Shown one piece after another: positions 15,478 through 22,179 of a DNA stretch of 30,675 nt. The stretch is taken from positions 1-30,675 of the forward strand of contig JBAYJT010000017.1 in the NCBI GenBank assembly GCA_041664965.1, written 5' to 3'. This DNA is from JBAYJT01 sp041664965. GTDB taxonomy: Bacteria > Pseudomonadota > Gammaproteobacteria > UBA9339. Below the pieces are notes generated by a model, which was not told where the DNA came from, searched no databases, and worked only from the letters and a program-made list of their open reading frames with translations. The stretch's first letter is position 1; each line of letters opens with the position of its first letter. The position numbers and the translations under genes were made by a program.

Positions 15478-18036
15478 TTATCGTAACTCCCCTAGCAAGC
15501 TATATAAAATTTCTAATGCTTCTTTGGGAGTTAAATTGTCGGGATTGATAGAACGAAGTTTTTGCAAGACAGGATTTTCAAAAGAATTAGTTAAAGTCGG
15601 TTTTGCTTCTAGAGATTGTTGTAGCGATAAAACGTCCTCGGCAGCAGCAATTTCGAGCTCCTCCAGTTTAACCTTAGCTCTAGCAATAACCTGTCGAGGA
15701 ATTCCTGCAAGCTCTGCCACCTGCAGACCATAGCTTTTATCGGCTGGGCCATCTTCGACAGCATGTAAAAACACGATTTTATCGCCATGTTCAATAGCGC
15801 TTAGATGCACATTGGATATAGCAGGAATAATTTGCGGCAATTCTGTTAGTTCAAAATAATGCGTAGCAAATAAAGTCAGGGCCTTTACTTGGCTCGCTAA
15901 ATATTCAGCAACTGCCCAAGCTAGTGATAAACCATCGAAAGTACTAGTGCCACGACCGATTTCATCGATTAAAATTAAGCTTTCTGAAGTAGCATTGTGC
16001 AAAATATTGGCTGCCTCAGTCATTTCCACCATAAAAGTAGAACGACCAGAAGCTAAATCGTCGCTCGCACCAATGCGCGTAAAAATGCGATCTATGGGCC
16101 CAATAGTCACTTCCTTGGCTGGCACAAAACTGCCGATATAAGCCAAAATTGCAATTAGCGCAACTTGGCGCATATAAGTTGATTTTCCACCCATATTTGG
16201 GCCGGTAATAATAAGCATACGGCGCGAAAAATCTAAACTAGTGTCATTGGGCACAAATGGCACCTTGCTTTGTTTTTCTACAATAGGATGTCTGCCAGAA
16301 ACAATATTTATGCCAATTTCAGCGCTAAACTTTGGTCTTATAAAATTTAGAGTAGCAGCTCTCTCCGATAAATTTTGCAAAACGTCCAAAATCGCTAAAG
16401 CCGCAGCTGCATTTTGCAAAGCTGACAAATCTTGACTAATCAAAACCTGCAAATCATCGTAGAGAGCTTTTTCCAAGGCCAAAGCCCGACTTTGACTACT
16501 TAAAACTTTATCTTCAAAGCTTTTTAGCTCTGGCGTGATATAACGCTCAGCGTTTTTCAAAGTTTGCCGACGCATATAATCCACTGGCGCACTTGCGGCT
16601 TGCAGACGGCTAATCTCGATGTAATAGCCATGCACACGATTATAACCAACTTTTAGCGTCGAAAGCCCCGTGCGTTCACGTTCTCTCACTTCCAAATCAA
16701 TTAAGTATTGACCTGCGTTCGAGCTTAAATTGCGAAGCTCATCTAATTCAGCATTATAGCCATTTGCAATCACACCACCGTCGCGGATAGTGACTGGCGG
16801 ATTGTCCACTAAAGCTTTTTCTAAAAGCGTTACTAAATTCGGAAATGTGCCAATAGCGCTAAGTAAATTTTGGTTATAAATCGCTTTAGAATTACGCAAA
16901 AACTCTTGCAAATTTGGCAATAAAGATAGAGCTTGCCTAAGCTGTAAAAGATCGCGTGGACGCGCTACGCGCAAAGCAACACGAGTTATAATGCGCTCCA
17001 AATCACCGATAGCACGTAAGATTTTATGTAATTCCAAATAAGATTCATTTTGTAAAAGTTCAGAAATTGCATCTTGGCGAGCCAAAATTTCTTCCGCGTC
17101 ACGAAGCGGCCGCTTTAGCCATCTTCGCAAAGCCCTTCCGCCCATAGGAGTTGCTGTATGATCCAAAAGTTGCACTAATGTAGCTTCGCTGCCGCCTTGT
17201 AAATTATTTAAAAGCTCTAAATTGCGCTGCGTAGTAGCATCTAAAAATAAATAAGCATCGTGACGTTCAACCTTGAGGCTTAAAATATGAGGCAAAGCGC
17301 TTTTATGCATTGCCGTAACATATTGCAACAAAGCTCCAGCAGCTGTTATCGCCAGTGGCAAATCGCCACAACCAAAGCCTAGCAAATCCTGCGCTTTAAA
17401 ATGTGCAGTTAAAACGCGCTCAGCAGTAGAAAAAGAAAACTCCCAGGGCGGCCTTTTGCGTAGTCCTGCAATTACCGATAAAGATTCGCTATAAATAAAA
17501 TCTTCGCTAATTAAAAGCTCGGCGGGTTTAAGTCTTTCAATTTCAGCACTGAGAGAAGCTTCTCCCTTAAGTTCCAAAACAGAAAAACTACCACTAGTAA
17601 AATCTAAAATGGCAATGCCAAATTGATCGTCTTTATTGTGAACAGCTACCAGTAAATTATCTGATCTTTCTTCGAGAAGAGCTTCTTCACTGACAGTTCC
17701 TGGCGTTATCACGCGTACAACTTTGCGCTCCATAGGCCCTTTGCTTAAAGGATCCCCCATTTGCTCACAAATCGCCACTGATTCGCCCATTTTAACCAAA
17801 CGGGCTAGATAGTTTTCTACCGCGTGAAAAGGCACACCGGCCATAGGAATTGGCTTGCTGTTAGATTGTCCGCGCGCTGTTAAAGTGATATCGAGAAGTT
17901 TGGCACCTTTTTCTGCATCATCGTAAAAAAGCTCGTAGAAATCGCCCATGCGATAGAACAGCAAAGTAGTTGGATACTCAGCTTTAATTCGCAAATATTG
18001 CTGCATTACTGGAGTATGTTGGTTAAAGTCTTCCAT
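15478..18036 (-). CDS. mutS: DNA mismatch repair protein MutS
   Basis: 852 residues, essentially the E. coli size. MutS recognises mismatches and recruits MutL using its ATPase. The mismatch-binding motif is present near the N-terminus (YRMGDFYELF, with the Phe-x-Glu pair). The connector, lever and clamp regions follow. The ATPase core shows Walker A GPNMGGKSTYMRQ, the segment TRIGASDDLASGRSTFMVEM, Walker B ILIDEIGRGTSTFDG, and ATHYFEL. The C-terminal tail is full length (KLRSINPDNLTPKEALEILYSL), which carries the tetramer/beta-clamp contacts in E. coli. No defect is visible, so strand-specific repair should be active even though the neighbouring Pol I lacks proofreading. Upstream lies copy B of the AATTATGAAT element, which begins about 30 bases before the ATG. 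Confidence 0.97.
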   Translation of the reverse strand: MEDFNQHTPVMQQYLRIKAEYPTTLLFYRMGDFYELFYDDAEKGAKLLDITLTARGQSNSKPIPMAGVPFHAVENYLARLVKMGESVAICEQMGDPLSKGPMERKVVRVITPGTVSEEALLEERSDNLLVAVHNKDDQFGIAILDFTSGSFSVLELKGEASLSAEIERLKPAELLISEDFIYSESLSVIAGLRKRPPWEFSFSTAERVLTAHFKAQDLLGFGCGDLPLAITAAGALLQYVTAMHKSALPHILSLKVERHDAYLFLDATTQRNLELLNNLQGGSEATLVQLLDHTATPMGGRALRRWLKRPLRDAEEILARQDAISELLQNESYLELHKILRAIGDLERIITRVALRVARPRDLLQLRQALSLLPNLQEFLRNSKAIYNQNLLSAIGTFPNLVTLLEKALVDNPPVTIRDGGVIANGYNAELDELRNLSSNAGQYLIDLEVRERERTGLSTLKVGYNRVHGYYIEISRLQAASAPVDYMRRQTLKNAERYITPELKSFEDKVLSSQSRALALEKALYDDLQVLISQDLSALQNAAAALAILDVLQNLSERAATLNFIRPKFSAEIGINIVSGRHPIVEKQSKVPFVPNDTSLDFSRRMLIITGPNMGGKSTYMRQVALIAILAYIGSFVPAKEVTIGPIDRIFTRIGASDDLASGRSTFMVEMTEAANILHNATSESLILIDEIGRGTSTFDGLSLAWAVAEYLASQVKALTLFATHYFELTELPQIIPAISNVHLSAIEHGDKIVFLHAVEDGPADKSYGLQVAELAGIPRQVIARAKVKLEELEIAAAEDVLSLQQSLEAKPTLTNSFENPVLQKLRSINPDNLTPKEALEILYSLLGELR

Positions 18037-18359
18037 ACAAATAATTATGAATTATAAATATAAAATAATTATGAATTATAAATTATGAATTATGAATTAA
18101 AGAAAGAATTCTTGGACTTGGTTTAGTTTTGCCAATACCAAAATATAAATTAAATAATTCCGTTAACATTCATAATTTATAATTCATCATTTATAATTTC
18201 CCTCAGCAAGCCCCCTTTCCCCACCCTCATTATGTACACTATTTTAAGATTTTGTAAATACCGTGTTTTTCACGGTATTGCCAGCAAAAAATCAGCCTTT
18301 AAACTGCTTAGTCGCGGGATGACGAGCGTTAAGTAACATAAAGAGTTTTAAATGTTTTT
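18037..18359. other. Gene-free stretch between mutS and pilM
   Basis: 323 bases between divergent genes. It holds the inverted MITE-like copy B, a perfect nine-pair hairpin (AATACCGTG, five Ts, CACGGTATT; 18257-18279), and half of the CATCCCGCGA palindrome (18311-18323). I see no convincing promoter for either gene and no coding potential. Confidence 0.7.
18067..18198 (-). repeat. AATTATGAAT-ended element, copy B (MITE-like, inverted relative to copy A)
   Basis: About 132 bases. Read on the minus strand it carries the same core as copy A, from GTTAACGGAATT to TTCTTTCTTTAATT, with two substitutions in about 76 bases. AT-rich TATGAATT termini form the ends, and an extra partial terminus lies at 18043-18066. 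It is directly upstream of mutS. Confidence 0.88.
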
Positions 18360-19154
18360 ATGATGCAAAGACTAGTTTCAAAATTTCAATATTCCAGTAG
18401 CCGTAGACTTCAGCTTGTTTTTAGTTTTTTTTTCAGGCTAATCGCGCTTTGGCGTGACTGCGGCTACTGGAATTTTTTTCCCTGGATTAAGTTAGGTAGT
18501 CGGAGGCTTCAGCCTGCGTTCCTACGCAAACCTTTCGATTCAAGAATACTTTGTATCAATTCTCAAAAAGATGCTCTGTTTGCTCTATATTGTTCGCGCT
18601 CAATGTATGGCAAATGCATAATTCATGCGGCTTATCGCGAAAAGTTCCCGAATAAAAATTCAAACAACCCCTTTTGGTTAGAATCACTGCTTAGAATCTA
18701 TAAAACTCATCCCAACACCAGCAAAAACATAGCCCTTGCCCTACCCAATAGTTTAATTAAAGAAAAAAGTATTAACCTCGCCGCAGATCTTAATCTCAAA
18801 GAAATCCAAAATTTTCTACATTTGCAAAGCGAAAAGCAGCTAGGCGCACCGCTAACTGAACTAGCCTATGACTATAACGTAAGCAAAAGCGCTGACAAAC
18901 CACACCAAACTACATTAACAATAATCATAGCACCCCAAAAAGAGTTGGATTATTACAGAAATGTACTTAGCCAAAACGCTCTAAATCTTGCTGTTTTAGA
19001 TGTTGACAGCTTAGCCCTAGAACGCGGTAAACATTGGCTTCAAAGCAATTCGCACTTATTAAATTTTAAAAATAAAAGTGATGAGAAACTGTTCTCCAAA
19101 CATATTACAGATTTTGTATTGTGCATTGGTTTAGTCTTAAACAAAAAGAGGTAA
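18360..19154 (+). CDS. pilM: PilM/ComA/HofM-like protein with a repeat-derived N-terminus
   Basis: 264 residues. From about residue 63 (RILCINSQKDALFALYCSR) the sequence aligns in layout with HofM/ComA, a degenerate form of the actin-like PilM; NIALALPNSLIKEKSINL and LAVLDVDSLALERG match the PilM core. PilM binds the cytoplasmic N-terminus of PilN to link the inner-membrane platform of pilus or DNA-uptake machinery. The first 60 or so residues are encoded by two palindromic repeats read in frame, which give the repeated peptide SRRLQ. I use ATG 18360 because no other usual start lies nearer the conserved part; the real start may have been lost or may be non-canonical. Assignment rests on context with pilN-pilQ as much as on similarity. 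Confidence 0.7.
   Translation: MMQRLVSKFQYSSSRRLQLVFSFFFRLIALWRDCGYWNFFPWIKLGSRRLQPAFLRKPFDSRILCINSQKDALFALYCSRSMYGKCIIHAAYREKFPNKNSNNPFWLESLLRIYKTHPNTSKNIALALPNSLIKEKSINLAADLNLKEIQNFLHLQSEKQLGAPLTELAYDYNVSKSADKPHQTTLTIIIAPQKELDYYRNVLSQNALNLAVLDVDSLALERGKHWLQSNSHLLNFKNKSDEKLFSKHITDFVLCIGLVLNKKR
18391..18473. repeat. Large inverted repeat inside the pilM 5' coding region
   Basis: ATTCCAGTAGCCGTAG (18391-18406) and CTGCGGCTACTGGAAT (18458-18473) are complementary at 15 of 16 positions, enclosing 51 bases, and are followed by a T-run. The element stays open in the pilM frame. Confidence 0.85.
18496..18525. repeat. Short AGGCTTCAGCCT palindromic repeat inside pilM
   Basis: GTAG and CTAC flank an inner palindrome AGGCT-TC-AGCCT. 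Its left half resembles the left arm of the 18391 element (TAGTCGGAGGCTTCAGCCTG against TAGCCGTAGACTTCAGCTTG), and both are read in the same frame as SRRLQ. Related CTTCAGCCTGCG repeats are widespread in bacterial intergenic DNA (recollection). Confidence 0.7.
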
Positions 19155-19156
19155 AA

Positions 19157-19714
19157 ATGCAGGATTTTAATTTAGTCCCTTGGAGAGGGGAAAAACAACA
19201 ACGAATGCAAATACAGACTAGTTTAGCTTTAGTATCACTTCTAATTTTCTGCTGTGTTTTCCTGTCTTTTTATCAAACCCACTTAAAACATGAAATCGCC
19301 AAAATTCGGCAGAGTAATCTTATCCTCAAACAGGAATTAAACATCCTCACGAAACAACATGCTGAGATATTGCGACTTAGCAAAGAAGAGCGCGCATTGA
19401 AAGCCAACTTGGAAATAATAGAAAAGCACAGAAAATCTAACGATCAAATTCTTAGCGTGCTTGCTGAAGTTAGTGTCTTTGCTCCCTCCTCAATCCAATT
19501 AAGTTCCTTGGAAATAAGCGACAACCAGATCCAACTAAGAGGCAGTAGCCAAACTGAAGCATCTCTTGGTAATTTCATCCAAAATTTCAATTGTAGCCAA
19601 TACTTAAAACAACCGGAGATTTTAAACATGAAACTTACAGAAGATAAAAAAACAACCTTCACCTTGGCTTCGTTTTTTAATGTAAATCCAATAAAAAATC
19701 AGGAGAATTTATGA
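19157..19714 (+). CDS. pilN: PilN/ComB/HofN-like inner-membrane assembly protein
   Basis: 185 residues from the ATG at 19157, three bases after pilM ends, with an AGAGG ribosome site. The N-terminus QDFNLVPWRGEKQQRMQ is the PilN cytoplasmic motif (INLLPWR-type) that PilM grips. A single membrane helix follows (LALVSLLIFCCVFLSFY), then a coiled coil (about residues 45-95) and a ferredoxin-like periplasmic domain (LAEVSVFAPSSIQLSSLEISDNQIQLRGSSQTEASLGNFIQNF). PilN pairs with PilO in the periplasm as the alignment complex between the inner-membrane platform and the secretin. Length is normal. Its stop overlaps the ATG of a 29-residue ORF. Confidence 0.88.
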   Translation: MQDFNLVPWRGEKQQRMQIQTSLALVSLLIFCCVFLSFYQTHLKHEIAKIRQSNLILKQELNILTKQHAEILRLSKEERALKANLEIIEKHRKSNDQILSVLAEVSVFAPSSIQLSSLEISDNQIQLRGSSQTEASLGNFIQNFNCSQYLKQPEILNMKLTEDKKTTFTLASFFNVNPIKNQENL

Positions 19715-19800
19715 AATCAATCACATACGATCAAGTCAAAACAAAGATCGAGGTGAGATCACAAACTGTGATCTCACCTCTGGGAGGAGGAAGATCATAA
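19711..19800 (+). CDS. Possible 29-residue peptide between pilN and pilO
   Basis: The ATG overlaps the pilN stop (ATGA) and is preceded by AGGAGA at ideal spacing, so initiation is plausible. The peptide reads MKSITYDQVKTKIE and ends GGGRS. Its second half is formed by a perfect 14-base-pair palindrome (19750-19780), so it may be the remnant of a gene interrupted by a palindromic insertion rather than a functional peptide. I do not recognise it. Confidence 0.35.
   Translation: MKSITYDQVKTKIEVRSQTVISPLGGGRS
19750..19780. repeat. Perfect 14-bp inverted repeat in the pil operon
   Basis: GAGGTGAGATCACA (19750-19763), three bases AAC, then TGTGATCTCACCTC. No T-run follows, so it is not a classical terminator. 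A strong Shine-Dalgarno-like GGAGGAGG (19783-19790) follows with no start codon at usable distance. Confidence 0.85.
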
Positions 19801-19846
19801 AGAACAAAAAATAAACAAAACAACTAACCGCTTTCCTTTAAAAATC

Positions 19847-20659
19847 ATGAAATTCGATCGCAATTTACCGCCAATTATGTGGCTTCTTTTCTGCTTATTC
19901 GCTAGTTTATTTACTATTTGCACTTATGCAATAGTGCAAACATCCAAACTCACCATGGAAAAACATCACCTACAAACAACTCAAGAAAAAATGCAACAAG
20001 AAACCCAGTATATAAAACAGGATCTAAAAAACTTCCATCCTGAAAAAATCCAACTGGACAAAACTAGAACAGAAGCCAATCTTAGCCAAGAACAAAGCAA
20101 TATTTTAGAAAATATCAACACTGCTTTAGAAAGCTGTGGAGCTGTTCTAAACTCGCTACAACCTCTACACAATTCTTGGCAAATCGAAATTAAGGGCAAC
20201 TATCAAGATTTTTGGCGCTTCTTAAAAACTTTAAACAGCTCCAATTCAGCGACTTTTGCTATTCTACACTTAAAAATTTCTTCCACAGAAAATGCGCCAA
20301 ACGCAGCGTTATTAATGCAATTAGAAGCGAATTACCAAGCCTATAAGCACACAGAAACATTGCCTTCAGACGCAACTCTGCGAAACGAAGTTCTGTCTGA
20401 TCCTTTTCGAAAATCAACCAGCACTGAGAATCCAGATCAAGAAACTGCTCTGAGCACTTGGCCAATAAGCTGTTTAAACCTAACTGGCACACTTATAAAA
20501 AATCAGCAAACTCTGGCTATTATTTCCGACCCCAACGGCAATATTTATTCCATACGACCGGGAGATAAAATCGGACGAGAAAAAAAGAGCATTCAGTCAG
20601 TCAAAGTCGATAAAATTACTTTTAATGATAAAGAAGAGATATCTTTTAAATCTTTATGA
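19847..20659 (+). CDS. PilO-PilP fusion (ComC/ComD, HofO/HofP)
   Basis: 270 residues. The N-terminal part has a membrane helix (IMWLLFCLFASLFTICTYAI), a coiled coil (about 35-85) and a small periplasmic domain with SCGAVLNSLQPLHNSWQIEIKGNYQDFWRFLKTLNSS, matching PilO. From about residue 200 the sequence becomes STWPISCLNLTGTLIKNQQTLAIISDPNGNIYSIRPGDKIG, the beta domain of PilP that touches the secretin. In most Gammaproteobacteria PilO and PilP are separate proteins and PilP is a lipoprotein; here the lipobox and the intergenic start are absent, and one chain spans both roles. ATG 19847 lacks a good ribosome site. The stop overlaps pilQ by four bases. Confidence 0.82.
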   Translation: MKFDRNLPPIMWLLFCLFASLFTICTYAIVQTSKLTMEKHHLQTTQEKMQQETQYIKQDLKNFHPEKIQLDKTRTEANLSQEQSNILENINTALESCGAVLNSLQPLHNSWQIEIKGNYQDFWRFLKTLNSSNSATFAILHLKISSTENAPNAALLMQLEANYQAYKHTETLPSDATLRNEVLSDPFRKSTSTENPDQETALSTWPISCLNLTGTLIKNQQTLAIISDPNGNIYSIRPGDKIGREKKSIQSVKVDKITFNDKEEISFKSL

Positions 20660-21945
20660 AAAAAAACGAAAAAAAATGGTTTGTGTTTTGGATGCTAACT
20701 TTACTTAGCTTCACAATTTTGATTCTTATTTTTTATGCAAATATTGCCCATGCGGAAGAAAAATCAGAACAAAAAACATCTCCAAAAAATCTAATTTCTT
20801 TAAATTTTCGCCATATCGCAGTACGCGATCTTTTTCAAATTTTAGCTAATTTTGCCGGAAAAAATATCGTCATAAGCGAAGCTGTTGCGGGCGAAATAAG
20901 CATAAATTTAGAAAAAATATCTTGGCAAGAAGCTCTAAAAAACATAACTAAAAGTCAACATCTAACATTGGAAGAAAATTCCGGAACTATTTTTATTTCT
21001 CCAAACCAAAATACTTTGCTAAAAAATCAAATAACAAATAATTTAAGTTCAATAAGCACCGAAACACTCTGGCATTGTCGCTTTGCCAAAGCTGCTGACT
21101 TAGCTGATTTACTACTTAAAAGCCACGGCCTAATTTCTCCGACAGGAAGCGTTGTAGCCGATCCTCGTTCTAATTCCCTTTGGATAAAAGACGAAGCACT
21201 TAAACTACAAGAGATTCGACATTATTTAGGCGCTGTTGATATTCCTTCGGAACAAGTTCTCATCGAAGCTCGCATAGTTTATGCTGATGAAAATTTTGTA
21301 CGCGAATTAGGCTTAAAGTTTGGCTCTGCAGCGCATGAATCTTCTAGCAAAAACGGCGATATGAACATGGATCTGCCACTTAAACCCGACACGGGACATG
21401 CAACTATAGCTATTGCCAAACTCGGCCAAGGCGTACTTTTAGACATGGAACTCTCGGCTTTAGAAAACGAAGGCCGAGGCAAAGTTATTTCTAGTCCCAA
21501 ATTAATAACTGCCGATCGCGAAAGCGCCTACATTGAGTCCGGCGATGAAGTTCCATATCAAGAAAAAACCTCTAGCGGCGCCACCAGCTTAGTTTTCAAA
21601 AAAGCAGTCTTAGGATTAAAAGTAACTCCAGAAGTAGCCAGCAACCAAAAAATCAACCTTCGTCTGCAGCTTAATCAAGACAAAGTTAGTGACACTAATA
21701 TTCACGGCGAACCAACTATTCAAACTAGGCAAATTCAAACCCAAGTCTTGCTAAGCGACGGCCAAACTGTTGTGTTAGGTGGAATTTATGAGGAGTCTAG
21801 CAATCGTGTTGTAACTCGCATTCCATTTCTTGGAAGTATTCCTATTCTAGGTCTTCTTTTTCAAAATCATGAAACTCACACGGAACACAAAGAATTACTG
21901 ATTTTCGTCACCCCCAAAAAAATTGACTCCATGTATAGCAAGTGA
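20656..21945 (+). CDS. pilQ: Short secretin of the PilQ/ComE/HofQ type
   Basis: 429 residues, the size of HofQ or Haemophilus ComE, much shorter than PilQ of pilus-bearing species (about 700). A signal sequence (helix at about 8-28, then AHAEEK) is followed directly by the secretin-TonB short domain (LISLNFRHIAVRDLFQILANFAGKNIV), an N1-type domain (TLWHCRFAKAADLADLLL, DPRSNSLWIKD), and the secretin barrel (IPSEQVLIEARIVYADENFVRELGLKFG, GDEVPYQEKTSSG, VVLGGIYEESS, TRIPFLGSIPILGLLF, ELLIFVTPK). The AMIN peptidoglycan-binding domains of long PilQ are missing. It should form the outer-membrane pore through which DNA or a pilus passes. ATGA overlap with the preceding fusion gene indicates coupled translation. 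Confidence 0.92.
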   Translation: MKKNEKKWFVFWMLTLLSFTILILIFYANIAHAEEKSEQKTSPKNLISLNFRHIAVRDLFQILANFAGKNIVISEAVAGEISINLEKISWQEALKNITKSQHLTLEENSGTIFISPNQNTLLKNQITNNLSSISTETLWHCRFAKAADLADLLLKSHGLISPTGSVVADPRSNSLWIKDEALKLQEIRHYLGAVDIPSEQVLIEARIVYADENFVRELGLKFGSAAHESSSKNGDMNMDLPLKPDTGHATIAIAKLGQGVLLDMELSALENEGRGKVISSPKLITADRESAYIESGDEVPYQEKTSSGATSLVFKKAVLGLKVTPEVASNQKINLRLQLNQDKVSDTNIHGEPTIQTRQIQTQVLLSDGQTVVLGGIYEESSNRVVTRIPFLGSIPILGLLFQNHETHTEHKELLIFVTPKKIDSMYSK

Positions 21946-21957
21946 TATACATGTGCA

Positions 21958-22179
21958 ATGGATCATAAAACGGCCATCGTCAACGCTAGAATAGAGCCTA
22001 AACTGAAAGCTCAAGCAGAAAGGATATTGCAAGATACAGGACTTTCGCCAGCTTCAGCTATCCGCGTATTTTATCAGCACATTTGCTTACACAAAGGCCT
22101 ACCATTTTTAGTTGGTGTCCCTAATAATTCCAAAGAAAGAAAAATACTGGAAGATGCTTTACTTACCGAGTTTGACTAG
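21958..22179 (+). CDS. Orphan RelB/DinJ-family antitoxin
   Basis: 73 residues. AIVNARIEPKLKAQAERILQDTGLSPASAIRVFYQHICLHKGLPF is the ribbon-helix-helix region of DinJ/RelB antitoxins, almost position by position. The C-terminal toxin-binding tail is short but present. It starts 12 bases after pilQ, so it may ride on that transcript. No RelE/YafQ toxin gene adjoins it: the next gene is on the opposite strand and overlaps its 3' end by 17 bases. It may be a relic, an antidote to a toxin elsewhere, or a small regulator. Confidence 0.85.
   Translation: MDHKTAIVNARIEPKLKAQAERILQDTGLSPASAIRVFYQHICLHKGLPFLVGVPNNSKERKILEDALLTEFD

Noticed and set aside
15437..16435. Several plus-strand open frames opposite mutS
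   Set aside because: They are antisense to conserved MutS coding sequence, with composition expected of a shadow frame and no ribosome sites.
19750..19780. CRP/CRP-S type site regulating the pil operon
   Set aside because: TGTGA and TCACA half-sites are present but with the wrong order and spacing for a TGTGA-N6-TCACA site, and it is inside the operon rather than upstream of it.
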